In this document: positions 36,301-49,700 of the stretch, one piece after another
Numbering within the stretch: position 1 is the first letter of the stretch
Layout: each line of letters starts with the position of its first letter
Made by a program: the position numbers and the translations under genes
NCBI GenBank assembly: GCA_950295325.1
Contig: OX485807.1
Span: 18,445,666-18,509,665 of the forward strand
Reading direction: 5' to 3'
From: Polytrichum commune
Taxonomy: Eukaryota; Streptophyta; Polytrichopsida; Polytrichales; Polytrichaceae
DNA: 64,000 nt
The notes under the pieces: model-generated
Told to the model about the DNA's origin: nothing
The model's database searches: none
What the model saw: only the letters and a program-made list of their open reading frames with translations

Positions 36301-37892
36301 GACATCTTTCGAAGAAGAATCCTAACTCCATCGTACTGCGGAACCATAATACTCAAATATGTTCCCTTCATGAACATTTTCTTCAAGCCTATGAGTCTTT
36401 TGCAAATATCGGAGAATGTTGGCCTTTGTAAGGGGTCCTCCCTCCAACATTCCTCAATCAATTTGGTAAGCTCCCCACAATTGATAGGTAGCTCCGGCCT
36501 TTCACCCGTCTTTATTTTTTGATGAATTTCTCTCATATCATTTGTGTGATGAAATGGCACCTTCCCCGAAAGGATCTCTGAACATGTCATAGCAAAAGAC
36601 CATACATCCGCTTGGAAAGGACACGCCATACAAGCCAAGTTTTTTTCCCTTGCCTCAGGTGCCATATACCTTGGTGTACCAACAATATATTTATGCTTTT
36701 GTATTTGCGGTTTGCTTTGAACTTCCATTTTGGAAGTGCCATAATCGATCAATTTGACATTACAATGGTAACGACTTGTATCCTTTGCTCCATCAATGGT
36801 CGTGGAGCTTAAAAGCACATTGTCTGGCTTTAAATCGAGATGGGCGACATGCATGTCATGAAGATACCACATGCCGCTTCCAATTTGAAGCATAACATCA
36901 ATTGCAACAATGTATGGTAAAAGTGTCTTGTTGAGCTTCTCCAACATTTTTGTCAAACTCATGTCCATCAACTCCATCACCAAATGTAACTCGTTACGTT
37001 CTTCGTCTATTCCACAGCAAAAGTATTTGATGAGGTTCGGGTGGCTCAAGCCTGCCAATATCCCCACTTCTTTGCGAAAACCAGAACAATCATCTGGAAC
37101 TGCCAACGTTTTTGTTGCACTTGGTAATCCCAACCATTTTGATTTGTACACTAATCCAAACGCACCACCACCCACTAGTTCCACAAGCATAGGTTTTGGA
37201 AAGTCTTTAGGTATTTCCAAAGCATCCAATTCTCCACCTCTCACTTGTTGCAAATCACATTTCAATCTCTTCAACAAATGCTTTGCTAATATGTGTTCAT
37301 TGGAGTCCTCAAGTGCACTTTCAAGCTTCTTCTGCAAGTCTTGTTCATCGCCTTCAACTTCCTTCAAAGTAGCCACATTCAAATCCTTGCACATTGTGTA
37401 GTTTTGCGGATTCGGGTGGTTTGTCAAGTACATCTCGTGCATTGCCTCCCAACAACACTTCAAATCAAACACGACTTCCCAAAAGGCCTCTTTGTTGTTT
37501 AATTGGAAAATAGCTGCATGGCACCAATCTCCACTCCCACATTCATTCACCAATGCTCCCCCTTTTTGTATGATACGATGCAACTCCATCACCACAATCC
37601 TTACTTGGAAGGATTGCTCGATGGATGTGATCATCTCAATAATACTATGCACGGTCGTAGAAAGCTTGGCGACAAGATCTGTGCATTGCCGCTTATTCAA
37701 CACATCATCTCGTCGGAGAATAGTTTGCATTTTGATCATTTCTTCCTCTTCCCATTCTAAAAATTCCGAAATCTCACATCGATGCGGTTTCTCTTTGTGA
37801 ACAAGTGTCAAGAAGTATACGAAGCAAGTGATGATGAACCGCCATAGCATTGAAAGTTGGTTCACCAATAATTGCCCAAGCTCGATGGCCAT
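33341..37892 (-). CDS. Protein kinase-NBS-LRR immune receptor-like protein
   Basis: Three exons (37892-36252, 36094-35042, 34804-33341), all phase 0, give about 1385 residues. Exon 1: a hydrophobic segment near 13-32, then a kinase with G-loop GGGAFG (241-246), lysine K261, HLDLKPDN (HRD changed to HLD, 351), DYG (383) and APE (411). Exon 2: P-loop GIVGMGGIGKTT, kinase-2 KKKVLLILDDV, RNBS-B TTLIIATRD, GLPLSLKV and MHD (MHDHLRAMG). Exon 3: an N-terminal linker, then about 14 LRRs of exactly 24 residues (LTTLDLTGC.SLT.IPEGLGNLSS). Such kinase-NBS-LRR proteins are known from mosses and would sense pathogens in the cytoplasm or at a membrane. The last exon ends at a TGA created by small deletions near 33330-33345; two more LRRs continue out of frame to about 33170. 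Whether the shortened protein works is unknown. Confidence 0.88.
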
Positions 37893-40800
37893 GACGGATT
37901 AAAACCTACATTTAACATCAATTTTATCAGCATTTCATTCTATGACTTGTGTTAACATACGCAAAACCCATACTCCCAATTTCACTTACTACGAACAAAT
38001 TATTTTAAACACCTTTACAAATTAGTTCTAAAATTCATTCTAATTGAGAATTCTAGATCTAGGTTAATGTCATGCACCTCTCCATGAGGAGTGCCCAAAA
38101 CACCATGGGCACAAGGGGGACCCCGGAGTGACACCCGGGACTTGTGGCGCCGTTGGTGAGAGAGCCCAAGTGATCCTAGTGTGGGTGGGGGCCCCAGGCC
38201 CCAAGCGCTGGGAACGCCTCCCACCCATGGAGACTGAGGCACGAGGGTAATGCCATAAGCTATGAGTAGCTTATGGCGTGTGAATTCTAGAATGCTCAAG
38301 AACACCTCAATTGGAGATGTGAGGTAGTGGGGCGTTGTCTCGAGACAACGCCCTCGTACATTAGTGGCCTGGGAGTGGCTCCTAGGACTGCCAAGGTTTG
38401 AACACGCATAACTTCCTCAATGCTTGCTCGAATGGGGCAAGTCAGGAGTCCATTGGCATCTACATGAAGTGTAAATGACAATGGAATGGTTGTTTGTTAA
38501 CATCAGATATTTTTCAAGGAAGTTATGGTGTTCTGAAGCTGTTGGGGGCTTATAGCCCCAGCGCCTAAGGGGAAATGTCTACTTGGACCCAACTCTTGGT
38601 AGAGAGACAAAAGGTTTCTTGACGGTGGGGTAGGGGCCTTGCCAAAGATCCTAGAGGCTTATATGGGTGAGGTGGTGTGGCCGAACCCACCCGAGGCCGA
38701 ACGGCACGGCCTTCATGGACATTGGCCCAATGTGAGGGCATATTTGCTTAGTATGGTTCGGGTTGTTATAGTGTTGCTCCGGCAACGCAATGATCAACAT
38801 AAGATTGGACTTCCATGGATGGAAGTCCACATCTAAGAATTGGTTACCGATTAAGGGGTGAGTCATGAAAGCAAAGTAGGAAGGTTGGTTCCCCTCTTAT
38901 GAACTAAGGGCCGCGGTAGGAGGAGCTAACCATTAGCATGGCGGAATGCAAAGGGTTAGCGCTCGTGACCCTTGCTAGAAATAAAAATGACCAAATTAGT
39001 TAAGGGGAGCTAGTGAGGGTTGCGACAGTCAAGCCCTACAATTTCAAACAGAGATGGACAGTGAACCAACATAACATAAGCATTCAAAAGAGCACACTTC
39101 ATTTGTTCTCCTCATCTAATCGTGCTCATAATTGAATCTCCATTCCTTCTATTCTCCCAACATAAATAACATGGCCACATGTTTTTGTGTTGACTCAGTT
39201 ATATTGGTTGGGGAAACATTTTGTGGGAGTTCCCATGCAACTCAAAAATTCATTGTGTGCATCACTAATCATTAACAATGACTAGCCTAGGAAATTTAAT
39301 GAATAACATAGGCAACCTCCGCATACAAGCGATAAAACATGGCGTTAGAACACGAAACTTTTACCCTACTCTCATCTACTATGGTGAAGTTACAGGGTTC
39401 AATTACTATGCAAACATAAAATACAAAGATCACCTGAAACAATACAAACAATAAGCCATATATGTTGATTTCAATATTGATTACATTATTGATTTTCATT
39501 GCAAATGATGGAGTTTAGAGTTCCATCCAAGCTATAAGCAGACAAGTTGTTGTACATGCGGCTTAGTATAATGAATTTGGTTGCATTTTCTTGTATTTTT
39601 TTGTACAATAATATGTCGAGTAAAATAAAAATGGAAAAGAAAAGTCCGTGTCTTAGGACTTCAAAGATAATAATTCCAAACATTCAATTTAAGGACAAGA
39701 TAATGGACGGAAAGTCATTGAAATTGATTGGTTCTCACCACATAGTAGCCAAAAAACATGCAAAGTAGGGAGGGTATACAAATTATCCATAAGGATTACT
39801 AAATGAGCCCAAAACAATTCATCAACCCAATACCAGTGCATCCCAATCATCAAGCATCCTATATCCACGTAACATATTTATAGGGCTTCCCCCTTGTAAT
39901 CATAACCCTATGTTACCTTAAAACTTATGAACTTATTTTTTTGTCGTATCCATAACTTTATTAAGCCTCTAAATAATATGAGGCACCCTATTATCCTTAT
40001 TGGACATAGCTTTTAGAAATGAGAAAAGAATTACATTCAACATAAATTGAATAATTTTGAGTTTAGCCTGAACATCCTCACATTCAAGACATAAGAAATG
40101 ATTATTGAAGAGCAAAGTAAGGCATATGCAATTTGTGGATCACAAAACTCGATGCATGGCTAAATCCCGTCGTCCACACTACAAGGTTTAAAACGTGACC
40201 ATACTTTGCGACATTTTGTCGCCGACCAAATACGAATGTCACTGTGACTGTGTTCCGGGAATATAATAGATAACTTAGCTCACATACACATGCAAACTAC
40301 TTGAACATTCAACATGAAAGTGGTCATAGGCTCACCTCAAAGTACTTTTGAATATTCTCCTCCACAAAAATTAGCCGTGGCGCCGCGTCAGTTTAGCTCA
40401 ATGTGAGCCTAAACACAAAGCCAACAAAAAGATTGCAATGAGCACACATGGCCACCGATATATTTGACATATTGTAATAAAAGTCAAAGAATTTGGAATT
40501 TTTTCGAAATCTCATATTTTGATTTTCCTATTCATCATTTGCAAAGCCCTTGTTCAACTTGTTATCATACTCTAGGAGTCACTACAACCCCATGTTCCTC
40601 CAAACATGAAAATAAGGGTAATTGTCCAGAACCTCACAGACTTGATTGAGAGGTGTTCAATGCAAGTGTAAAAACCGCAACATTTCATAAACATGTCATT
40701 TTCCAAATCCTAGTAGCAGAGCATGATGTTCTTTACCCTCAACGATGCAAAATTGTTGTTTTTGAATATACTCACTACTAAATGTCATAAGTTACTCAAG

Positions 40801-43786
40801 GGAATGTTGTTGCTCATTCAAAATTTGTTGGAATTTCATGTTGTAGATTCCTCAAAAACATCAATTAATGGTGCTTGGTCTAGCAAAATGCAAGACATGA
40901 TTGTTATTCTTTGGTCTTGTTAGGCAGCTCTGTGAAGTCAAGGGCACAAGTTCTACCTTATCTACTCATCTCTAGAAAATACATCCAAGTTTCACTGACT
41001 TTCAAATTAAAATAGTTAAGAGTCCTTGCATTCTAGGGTAAATATTACTCTAATAACACGGGTGATAGGCAAGGTAAGCACTTTGGTGTCAAAATGCTCA
41101 TTCTTCAAGGTGACTCGTGAACTTCTATAGAGGTTGGACACTTGATGTGGGGATGAAATATAGATCCAACACCAAAGTTGCAAATGCTAATTGATCAAAC
41201 ATCCGAAAAAAGGTCAAGCATGAAAGCAAAAGATAAAAAGCTCCACAAATTTAACCAAAGCATATTCGCTCAAGACACCACCTCAGGATTTCGACACAGG
41301 TTGTGTCATATTATGTATAGGAGATCCACTTGTCTATGGGATGGAGCTGCTTTCTAGATTTTCTAATTTGGTCATTTTTTTTAGCAATATTGGTGTGTGG
41401 TCAGAAAGACTTGAAGTTCAAATTTTGCATGAATGTCTCATACTTTGTGGAGAACCTAATGCATGCTTCATGAAACACTACCAGATTGTATCACAATTAG
41501 AGATACAAGTGACCATTACTACCAATCCCATACTTCATAAACTAGTCCCCCTCCGTTTAAAACTTGCAAATTTCAATCTCAAAAATTGTGCATGGTCTGG
41601 ATTACGACTGGTTGCTTTGAACGGATACAAACTAGGCATTGTTCAAAATTTGCAGACATCACACGATGTAGATACTGACCAAAAGTTCTGTAAAATTTGA
41701 GAACTTCATTCATGACAACGATATTCATCCTTAGAACCATTTAGTTGGTAAAACGACATATCAAACTACGTCTTTCCAATTGTAGACAAAACAATTTATT
41801 TTCTAGTCTACATCTTAGACTAGTGTTGAATCCTACAAGAAGAACTATAACTTATGATGTTGTAAATCAACCAATAGTTGCATTCATGCAACATTCATAA
41901 AGACTTCCATGATCTTGATGTTCTACATTCTCTTAAGCTGATGATTATGAATTCCTTCAAGTTTCATAATGAAGAACATATATGAATTTCCCATGTGTAT
42001 CATTGCCCACTCAACAATAAGAGGCACCACTTAGATCGATATCCAAACGCTAAAATTTCAACCATTTAAAGATCCTTCATGACGCATGTGAGATTGAACT
42101 AGTTGGCATTGACTTGACTACACTATTCAATATTGTAGAACCGCATAACCTTGCAAAACAATAATAAACTCCACATATTACAATTCAAAGTGCTCAACCT
42201 TTTGCAAATTGTGATAGTAGAGAAAATCACAAAACTCCAAGCCTAGGTGTCCAAAGCTAGCAAAGAAAGCAACTAACGTGGTACTACGACGCCTACTTGC
42301 GCTCCCTCGCCTACTTACATGAATCATGAGGCTTACAAAATTAGGGATGTTTGGCATTGGATTACCGTAAGCGGATCTATAACTTGATGCAACAAAAAAC
42401 TCTCGATAGACTTTCACTTCTCACACTCCCTACGTCTTGAAATCCTCCACATCTAGATCCTCTCGCTCTTGAGCAAACCTCATAATTGTCTACCTCCGCC
42501 AAGCCAAGAGTTGAAGCCCGAGATGAAACTCAAAATGCAATGCAATCAATCAATGTTTCATTAGTCGGAGAGGGCGAGGAGGAGCTCACTTTGAAGGAGC
42601 CAACAAACTAAGGCGCAAGTCTGGGCCAAACCTCACACAGTAGGTTCACGCGGCTGGCTTCAGAGGCTCGGCAGTCTTGGACATAAGAGAGATAAGTGTG
42701 ACTAAACTTATGAAGTTAGCATGTCACTTAAGTTTCCTTGAAACTTGGTAGATGGGGCCACCACATATATGGACCTTCACCATCCACATGTGCCATTTTT
42801 TCCTCCTCCTCACAGACCCTAAAGTTCATCAACTCTAATCCCACAACCAAGATAATGGTAGGTGTACCAATTTCACCTGCTAGATACTTCAAAACATCGG
42901 CAACAATCGGGATCTAGTTAAACCCAACCCGCATCCCTTACACCAAAATGACTTAATGTCAGTGCAACGACTTAATGTCACTGACATTGGCCTTGGAGAA
43001 TTGAATACGGGGGAAGAAGTATAGCACCACTAAATATCCACAAACGCTCCCTGATCACAATGCGTGCAAGAAGTCCTAGGCAACCAAGACGTCTTCACAC
43101 AGATGTGCATGAACTGCAATTGAGCGTGTGCACTCCGCCAAATCCTTAGTTCCTACAGAAAAATAGTTTCAACGGGTACTCGTCCTCGCCGCCGCAGTGC
43201 GGGAAGTGGATCGAAGCTCAAGCATCACAATACATAACGACGCTCGCCACTCGCAAAGTACTTACTCTAAGCCCGAATTCCATCTGACTGCCTCGCAGGA
43301 ACTCCATTACAAACAAAGCATGAGAAGTATAATAAAATCAAACGCAAACAAGGCACATCAAACACCTCGCCGCAAGAGCAGCAAAAGAATAGACAGGCCC
43401 TCAAATAGAAGTTGCTCTCTAGCAGCCTTTTCAAGCAAAGGCAATGACAAAGACAAAGACAACACACACTTCACTCACTCTCAGAAATCATCAAAAAGCA
43501 AATTCTCCAACAAGAGAGCGACCCGGGGCGTGGGAAAAAAGGCCTGACAAGAGGGAGGTGTTGTTAGTTTCGCGAGAGGGGAACGGAGAGGCGATTTCTG
43601 TGCCTGTCTATCTAATACCGGAAGAAGCAGGAGGTGGTGCGGAAGAAGAGTGCGAAGGAGGAGGAAGAAGAAGAAGGGAAAAAAAAACAGAGCAGTGGAG
43701 GAGTCTCGCATGAAGGCCAGGTGCTTATCTATGGACGGTGGCAATGATGACTCCGCGTTCTTAGTTAGGACCTGTAGAAATTGATG
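37893..43786. other. Spacer between LRR duplication arms; no recognised gene
   Basis: Mostly AT-rich, without domains. The stretch 38045-38360 is a GC-rich repeat (separate entry). Plus-strand frames at 41341-41700 and 43197-43547 (a basic, serine-rich 116-residue frame) have no recognisable homology. The stretch 43500-43720 is purine-rich and leader-like. The sequence upstream of 43787 is unrelated to the kinase-NBS exons, so the right-arm copy lost or never received its kinase and P-loop parts. Confidence 0.5.
38045..38360. repeat. GC-rich dispersed repeat with two hairpins
   Basis: It contains the pair GCCATAAGCTA/TAGCTTATGGC (38252-38262 and 38267-38277) and a perfect 22-bp palindrome of half GGCGTTGTCTC (38331-38352). 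The block CCCAAGTGATCCTA to GGCACGAGGGTA (38163-38251) recurs in reverse orientation at about 51891-51970, so this is a dispersed family. Confidence 0.7.
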
Positions 43787-46700
43787 GTGACCGTAGAAAT
43801 TGATGGTGACGGTGATGAAATTTTGCAAATGCACGACCACTTGCGTGCCATGGGACAAATGATTGCTGAGAAAGAATATGCGGGTACTCGAATTTGGAAC
43901 ACAAACGGACTTACAAGCTGCTCGGTATTCTACTAACATTGGCTATATTAAGATAGTGTCTTATGTATTTTAATTGTAAACGATTTCTTAAAACATATGG
44001 CTTGATGGAAAACCTTCAATTTAGAATGACATTTTGGATGGGTATTGGGTAAAGTTTTAGGATGCTATAGATGCTTAGCACAAATTTATGTCATGTACTA
44101 GTAGTTGGAAAAATTTACACAAGTACAATATGCTAATACTTTCACATACTCTCAAAAACAGGATGTGGGTAAACTTCAAGGTTGTTTTTACTTTGGCAAT
44201 GGCATAAGCCACAACCTATTTCAAGTTCCACAAATCCAAGATGGTGGTCTGAGCTATCTTCGCCTATTGAGATTTCATGCCAAAGACATGAAGATTTCAA
44301 ATATCATCAACAACATAGACTGCATTTGTTCACTTGCTGCACGCTCTTTCAACTTGAAATGCTTCATGATAAACTTAATACCATTAACTTGGGATGAGAT
44401 GACATCACATATTTGGGATGACATGAGATTGAAGACTTCTAAAGATCTATTGACAAATGCCCATTTTTGGAAATCTTTTGTGAAATTACAAGTTTTGCAA
44501 TTGTGCGGATGTTCATTCCTGAATCAAATACCCAAAGAAATGTTTTCAATCATCCCTTTAATGGAAGTACATCTAGAATATTGTCCAAAGGTGAAAACAA
44601 TACCAGAGGAATTGGGGAACTTGAGTTCTTTGACAACCCTTCATTTGAGAGATTGTGGGAGCTTGACAACGATACCGGAGGGATTGGGGAAGTTGAGTTC
44701 TTTGACAACCCTTGATTTGACAGGGTGTGCGAGCTTGACAAGGATACCGGAGGGATTGGGGAACTTGGGTTCTTTGACAACCCTTCATTTGACAAATTGT
44801 TCGAGCTTGACAAAGATACCGGAGGGATTGGGGAACTTGAGTTCTTTGACAACCCTTGATTTGACAGGGTGTGCGAGCTTGACAAGCATACCGGAGGGAT
44901 TTGGGAACTTGAGTTTTTTGACAACCCTTCATATCACAGAGTGTACGAGCTTGACAACGATACCGGATGGATTGGGGAAGTTGAGTTCTTTGACAACCCT
45001 TGATTTGACAGGGTGTAGGAGCTTGACAAGTATACCGGAGGGATTGGGGAACTTGGGTTCTTTGACAACCCTTGATTTGATAGATTGTTCGAGCTTGACA
45101 ACGATACCAGAGGGATTGGGGAACTTGAGTTCTTTGACAAACCTTGATTTGACACGGTGTAAGAAGTTGACAGGGATACCGGATGGATTGGGGAACTTGA
45201 CTTCTTTGACAACCCTTGATTTGACAAAGTGTACAAGCTTGACAACGATACCGGAGGGATTGGGGAATTTGAGTTCTTTGACAACCCTTGATTTGACAAC
45301 GTGTACGAGCTTGACAACGATACCGGATGGATTGGGGAACTTGGGTTCTTTGACAACCCTTCATTTGAGAAATTGTTCGAGCTTGACAACGATACCGGAG
45401 GGATTGGGGAACTTGAGTTCTTTAACAACCCTTCATTTGATATGGTGTAGGAGCTTGACAAAGATACCTGAGGGATTGGGGAACTTGAGTTCTTTGACAA
45501 CCCTTCATTTGACAGGGTGTACAAGGTTGACAACGATACCGGAGGAATTGGGGAACTTGAGTTCATTGACAACCATTTCTTTGACAGGGTGGACGACCAT
45601 GACAATGATACCGGAGGGATTGGGGAAGTTGAGTTCTTTGACAACCCTTCGTTTGAGATGGTGTATGAGCTTGACAAGGATACCGGATGGATTGGGGAAC
45701 TTGATTTCTTTGACAACCCTTGATTTCACAGAGTGTAGGAGCTTGACAACGATACCGGATGGATTGGGGAAGTTGAGTTCTTTGACAACCCTTGATTTGA
45801 GAGATTGTTCGAGCTTAACAAGGATACCGGATGGATTGGGGAACTTGAGTTCTTTGACAACCCTTGATTTGACAAGGTGTAGCAGCTTGACAAAGATACC
45901 GGAGGGATTGGGGAACTTGATTTCTTTGACAACCCTTGATTTGACAGAGTGTACGAGCTTGACAACGATACCGGATGGATTGGGGAACTTGATTTCTTTG
46001 ACAACCCTTGATTTGACAGGGTGTACGAGCTTGACAAGGATACCGGAGGGATTGGGGAACTTGGGTTCTTTGACAACCCTTTGATTTGACAGGGTGGACG
46101 AGCTTGACAATGATACCGGAGGGATTGGGGAACTTGAATTCTTTGACAACCCTTGATTTGACAGGGTGTAGCAGCTTGACAAGGATACCGGAGGGATTGG
46201 GGAACTTGAGTTCTTTGACAACCCTTCATTTGATATGGTGTAGCAGCTTGACAAGGATACCGGAGGGATTGGGGAACTTGAGTTCTTTGACAACCCTTGA
46301 TTTGACAGGGTGTAGGAGCTTGACCAAGATACAGGAGGGATTGGGGAAGTTGAGTTCTTTGACAACCCTTGGTTTGAGATGGTGTACGAGCTTGACAAGG
46401 ATACCGGAGGATTTGGGGAACTTGGGTTCTTTGACAACCCTTGATTTGACAGGGTGGACAAGCCTGACAATGATACCGGAGGGATTGGAGAAGTTGAGTT
46501 CTTTGACAACCCTTCATTTGAGAGATTGTTCGAGCTTGACAACGATACCGGAGGGATTGGGGAACATGGGTTCTTTGACAACCCTTCATTTGAGAGATTG
46601 TTCAAGCTTGACAAGGATACCGGAGGGATTGGGGAACTTGGATTCTTTGACAACCCTTGATTTGAGCAGTTGTACGAGTTTGACAATGATACCGGAGGGA

Positions 46701-49700
46701 TTGGGGAACTTGAGGTCTTTGACAACCCTTGATTTGACACGGTGTGCGAGTTTAACAAGGATACCGGAGGGATTGGGGAACTTGAGTTCTTTGACAACCC
46801 TTGATTTGACAGGGTGTACGAGCTTGACAACGATACCAGAGGGATTGGGGAACATGGGTTCTTTGACAACCCTTCATTTGAGAGATTGTTCAAGCTTGAC
46901 AAGGATACCGGAGGGATTGGGGAACTTGGATTCTTTGACAACCCTTGATTTGAGCAGTTGTACGAGTTTGACAATGATACCGGAGGGATTGGGGAACTTG
47001 AGGTCTTTGACAACCCTTGATTTGACACGGTGTGCGAGTTTAACAAGGATACCGGAGGGATTGGGGAACTTGAGTTCTTTGACAACCCTTGATTTGACAC
47101 GGTGTACGAGCTTGACAAGGATACCGGAGGGATTGGGGAACTTGGGTTCTTTGACAACCCTTCATTTGAGAGATTGTTCGAGCTTGACAACAATACCGGA
47201 GGGATTGGGGAACTTGGGCTCTTTGACAACCCTTGATTTGAGCAGTTGTACGAGTTTGACAATGATACCGGAGGGATTGGGGAACATGGGTTCTTTGACA
47301 ACCCTTCATTTGAGAGATTGTTCAAGCTTGACAAGGATACCGGAGGGATTGGGGAACTTGGGCTCTTTGACAACCCTTGATTTGAGCAGTTGTACGAGTT
47401 TGACAATGATACCGGAGGGATTGGGGAACTTGAGTTCTTTGACAACCCTTCATTTGACACGGTGTACGAGTTTAACAAGGACACCGGAGGGATTGGGGAA
47501 CTTGAGTTCTTTGACAACCCTTGATTTGACACGGTGTACGAGCTTGACAAGGATACCGGAGGGATTGGGGAACTTGGGTTCTTTGACAACCCTTCATTTG
47601 AGAGATTGTTCGAGCTTGACAACAATACCGGAGGGATTGGGGAACTTGGGCTCTTTGACAACCCTTGATTTGAGCAGTTGTACGAGTTTGACAATGATAC
47701 CGGAGGGATTGGGGAACTTGAGTTATTTGACAACCCTTGATTTGACACGGTGTACGAGTTTAACAAGGACACCGGAGGGATTGGGGAACTTGAGTTCTTT
47801 GACAACCCTTGATTTGACACGGTGTACGAGCTTGACAAGGATACCGGAGGGATTGGGGAACTTGGGTTCTTTGACAACCCTTCATTTGAGAGATTGTTCG
47901 AGCTTGACAACAATACCGGAGGGATTGGGGAACTTGGGCTCTTTGACAACCCTTGATTTGAGCAGTTGTACGAGTTTGACAATGATACCGGAGGGATTGG
48001 GGAACTTGAGTTATTTGACAACCCTTGATTTGACACGGTGTACGAGTTTAACAAGGACACCGGAGGGATTGGGGAACTTGAGTTCTTTGACAACCCTTGA
48101 TTTGACACGGTGTACGAGCTTGACAAGGATACCAGAGGGATTGGGGAACTTGGGTTCTTTGACAACCCTTGATTTGACAGGGTTGACGAGCTTGACAATG
48201 ATACCGGAGGGATTGGAGAAGTTGAGTTCTTTGACAACCCTTCATTTGAGAGATTGTTCGAGCTTGACAACGATACCGGAAGGATTGGGAACTTGAGTTC
48301 TTTGACAACCCTTCATTTGACCGGGTGTACGAGCTTGACAACGATACCGGAGGGATTGAGGAACTTGAGTTCTTTGATAACCCTTGATTTTACAGGATGG
48401 ACGAGCTTGACAATGATACCAGAGGGATTGGGGAACTTGAGTTCTTTGATAACCCTTGATTTGAGAGGGTGTAGAAGCTTGACAAGGATACCGGAGGGAT
48501 TGGGAACTTGAGTTCTTTGACAACCCTTTATTTGACAGGGTGTACAAGCTCGACAACGATACCGGAGGGATTGGGGAACTTGAGTTCTTTGACAACCCTT
48601 CATTTGACAGGATGGACGAGCTTGACAATGATACCAGAGTGTGAGCCCAAAAGGGTGCCCACATTTAGTCTTAGACCCTTGAAACGTTAGTTGATGCACT
48701 TTGAAGTAGCATGTTACTTCACAAAAATATAAAAAGAGTGAAATGTTAGTCTTAGAAGTACCATGTTGTAAGAGGCTAGGATGTGAGTTGTTATTGTGTT
48801 TTTACCTTCGGAAGGATTTGAGTGAATGAGGATAGGTAAGGAGAACTTGGATTGAGTAGTTAGTGAGTAGGCTAGTACAAATGGATGGAGACAACCAAAG
48901 TGACTCAAGAGGCAAGTGCATTCGAATTGGGATGAATGGAGGATCACATGGAGCGCACAAGTGGACCACCTCATCATGGCCACTTAATGGGGAAGGCCCA
49001 AGGAAGAATGCAAGGTGGAGGATAAGCAAATTCTCAAAGCACCAATCAAATCACGAGTTAAGCATCGTGGTTTGAATTAAGTGGTGAGCGACGATTTGGG
49101 AAAGTAAGGGGAGAAAGTTATGGCGGCGGAAAGCGAAGGAGGCTAAGTTTGGGTTGAAGCATCCCAAGTTTGGTAAAGTGTGGTAGGTAGAAAGCCAAGG
49201 CTAGTTAAATGTTCGAATTAGGATCCTTGTTGATCATTTGAGGGAGGAAGACTTAGAAGATAGGATTGGCGCCTACTAAGTAGGAGGAAATCTCAAGGGC
49301 TTATCGTGAGCCTTGAGGGTGCTCACCCCCTCAAGCTTACTATATAATCCCTCATTCTTCCCTCACTCATCCTCTCTTTCCTTTGTGCTCCAAGGCACCC
49401 CACGAGTTATAAGTGTGGGTGTGGGAAGCCATATTGGAGCACATGTGTGTGCTTAGTTTTTAGTTTGAGAGCCAAGGCTTGTTAGCCTTGAAGAGGGCTT
49501 GACCTCTTGGTAGAATTAGTGTTGACGTGAAGGATTTTAAAGTTAATTCATGATTCCAATTTGTGGTACTTTAAGTTCATGTTTTGAATACACGTGGTTG
49601 CAAGTTCCATGTTTAAGAGTTGAGCACTTGATGTTGTGATGAGTGCAAAAATATACTTGTGTGGATTAGTTAGTCTTAGTGAAGTTAGGAAATTCTCTCT

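Noticed and set aside
43197-43713. Small basic protein genes upstream of the right LRR arm
   Set aside because: Compositionally biased frames in a purine-rich stretch with no domain or splice support; kept only as a note in the spacer entry.
45505-48270. Very long minus-strand frame in the LRR array (Ser/Pro/Asn-rich repeats)
   Set aside because: It is the antisense of the 72-bp LRR unit, which lacks stops; the plus-strand LRR has clear homology and the antisense peptide has none.
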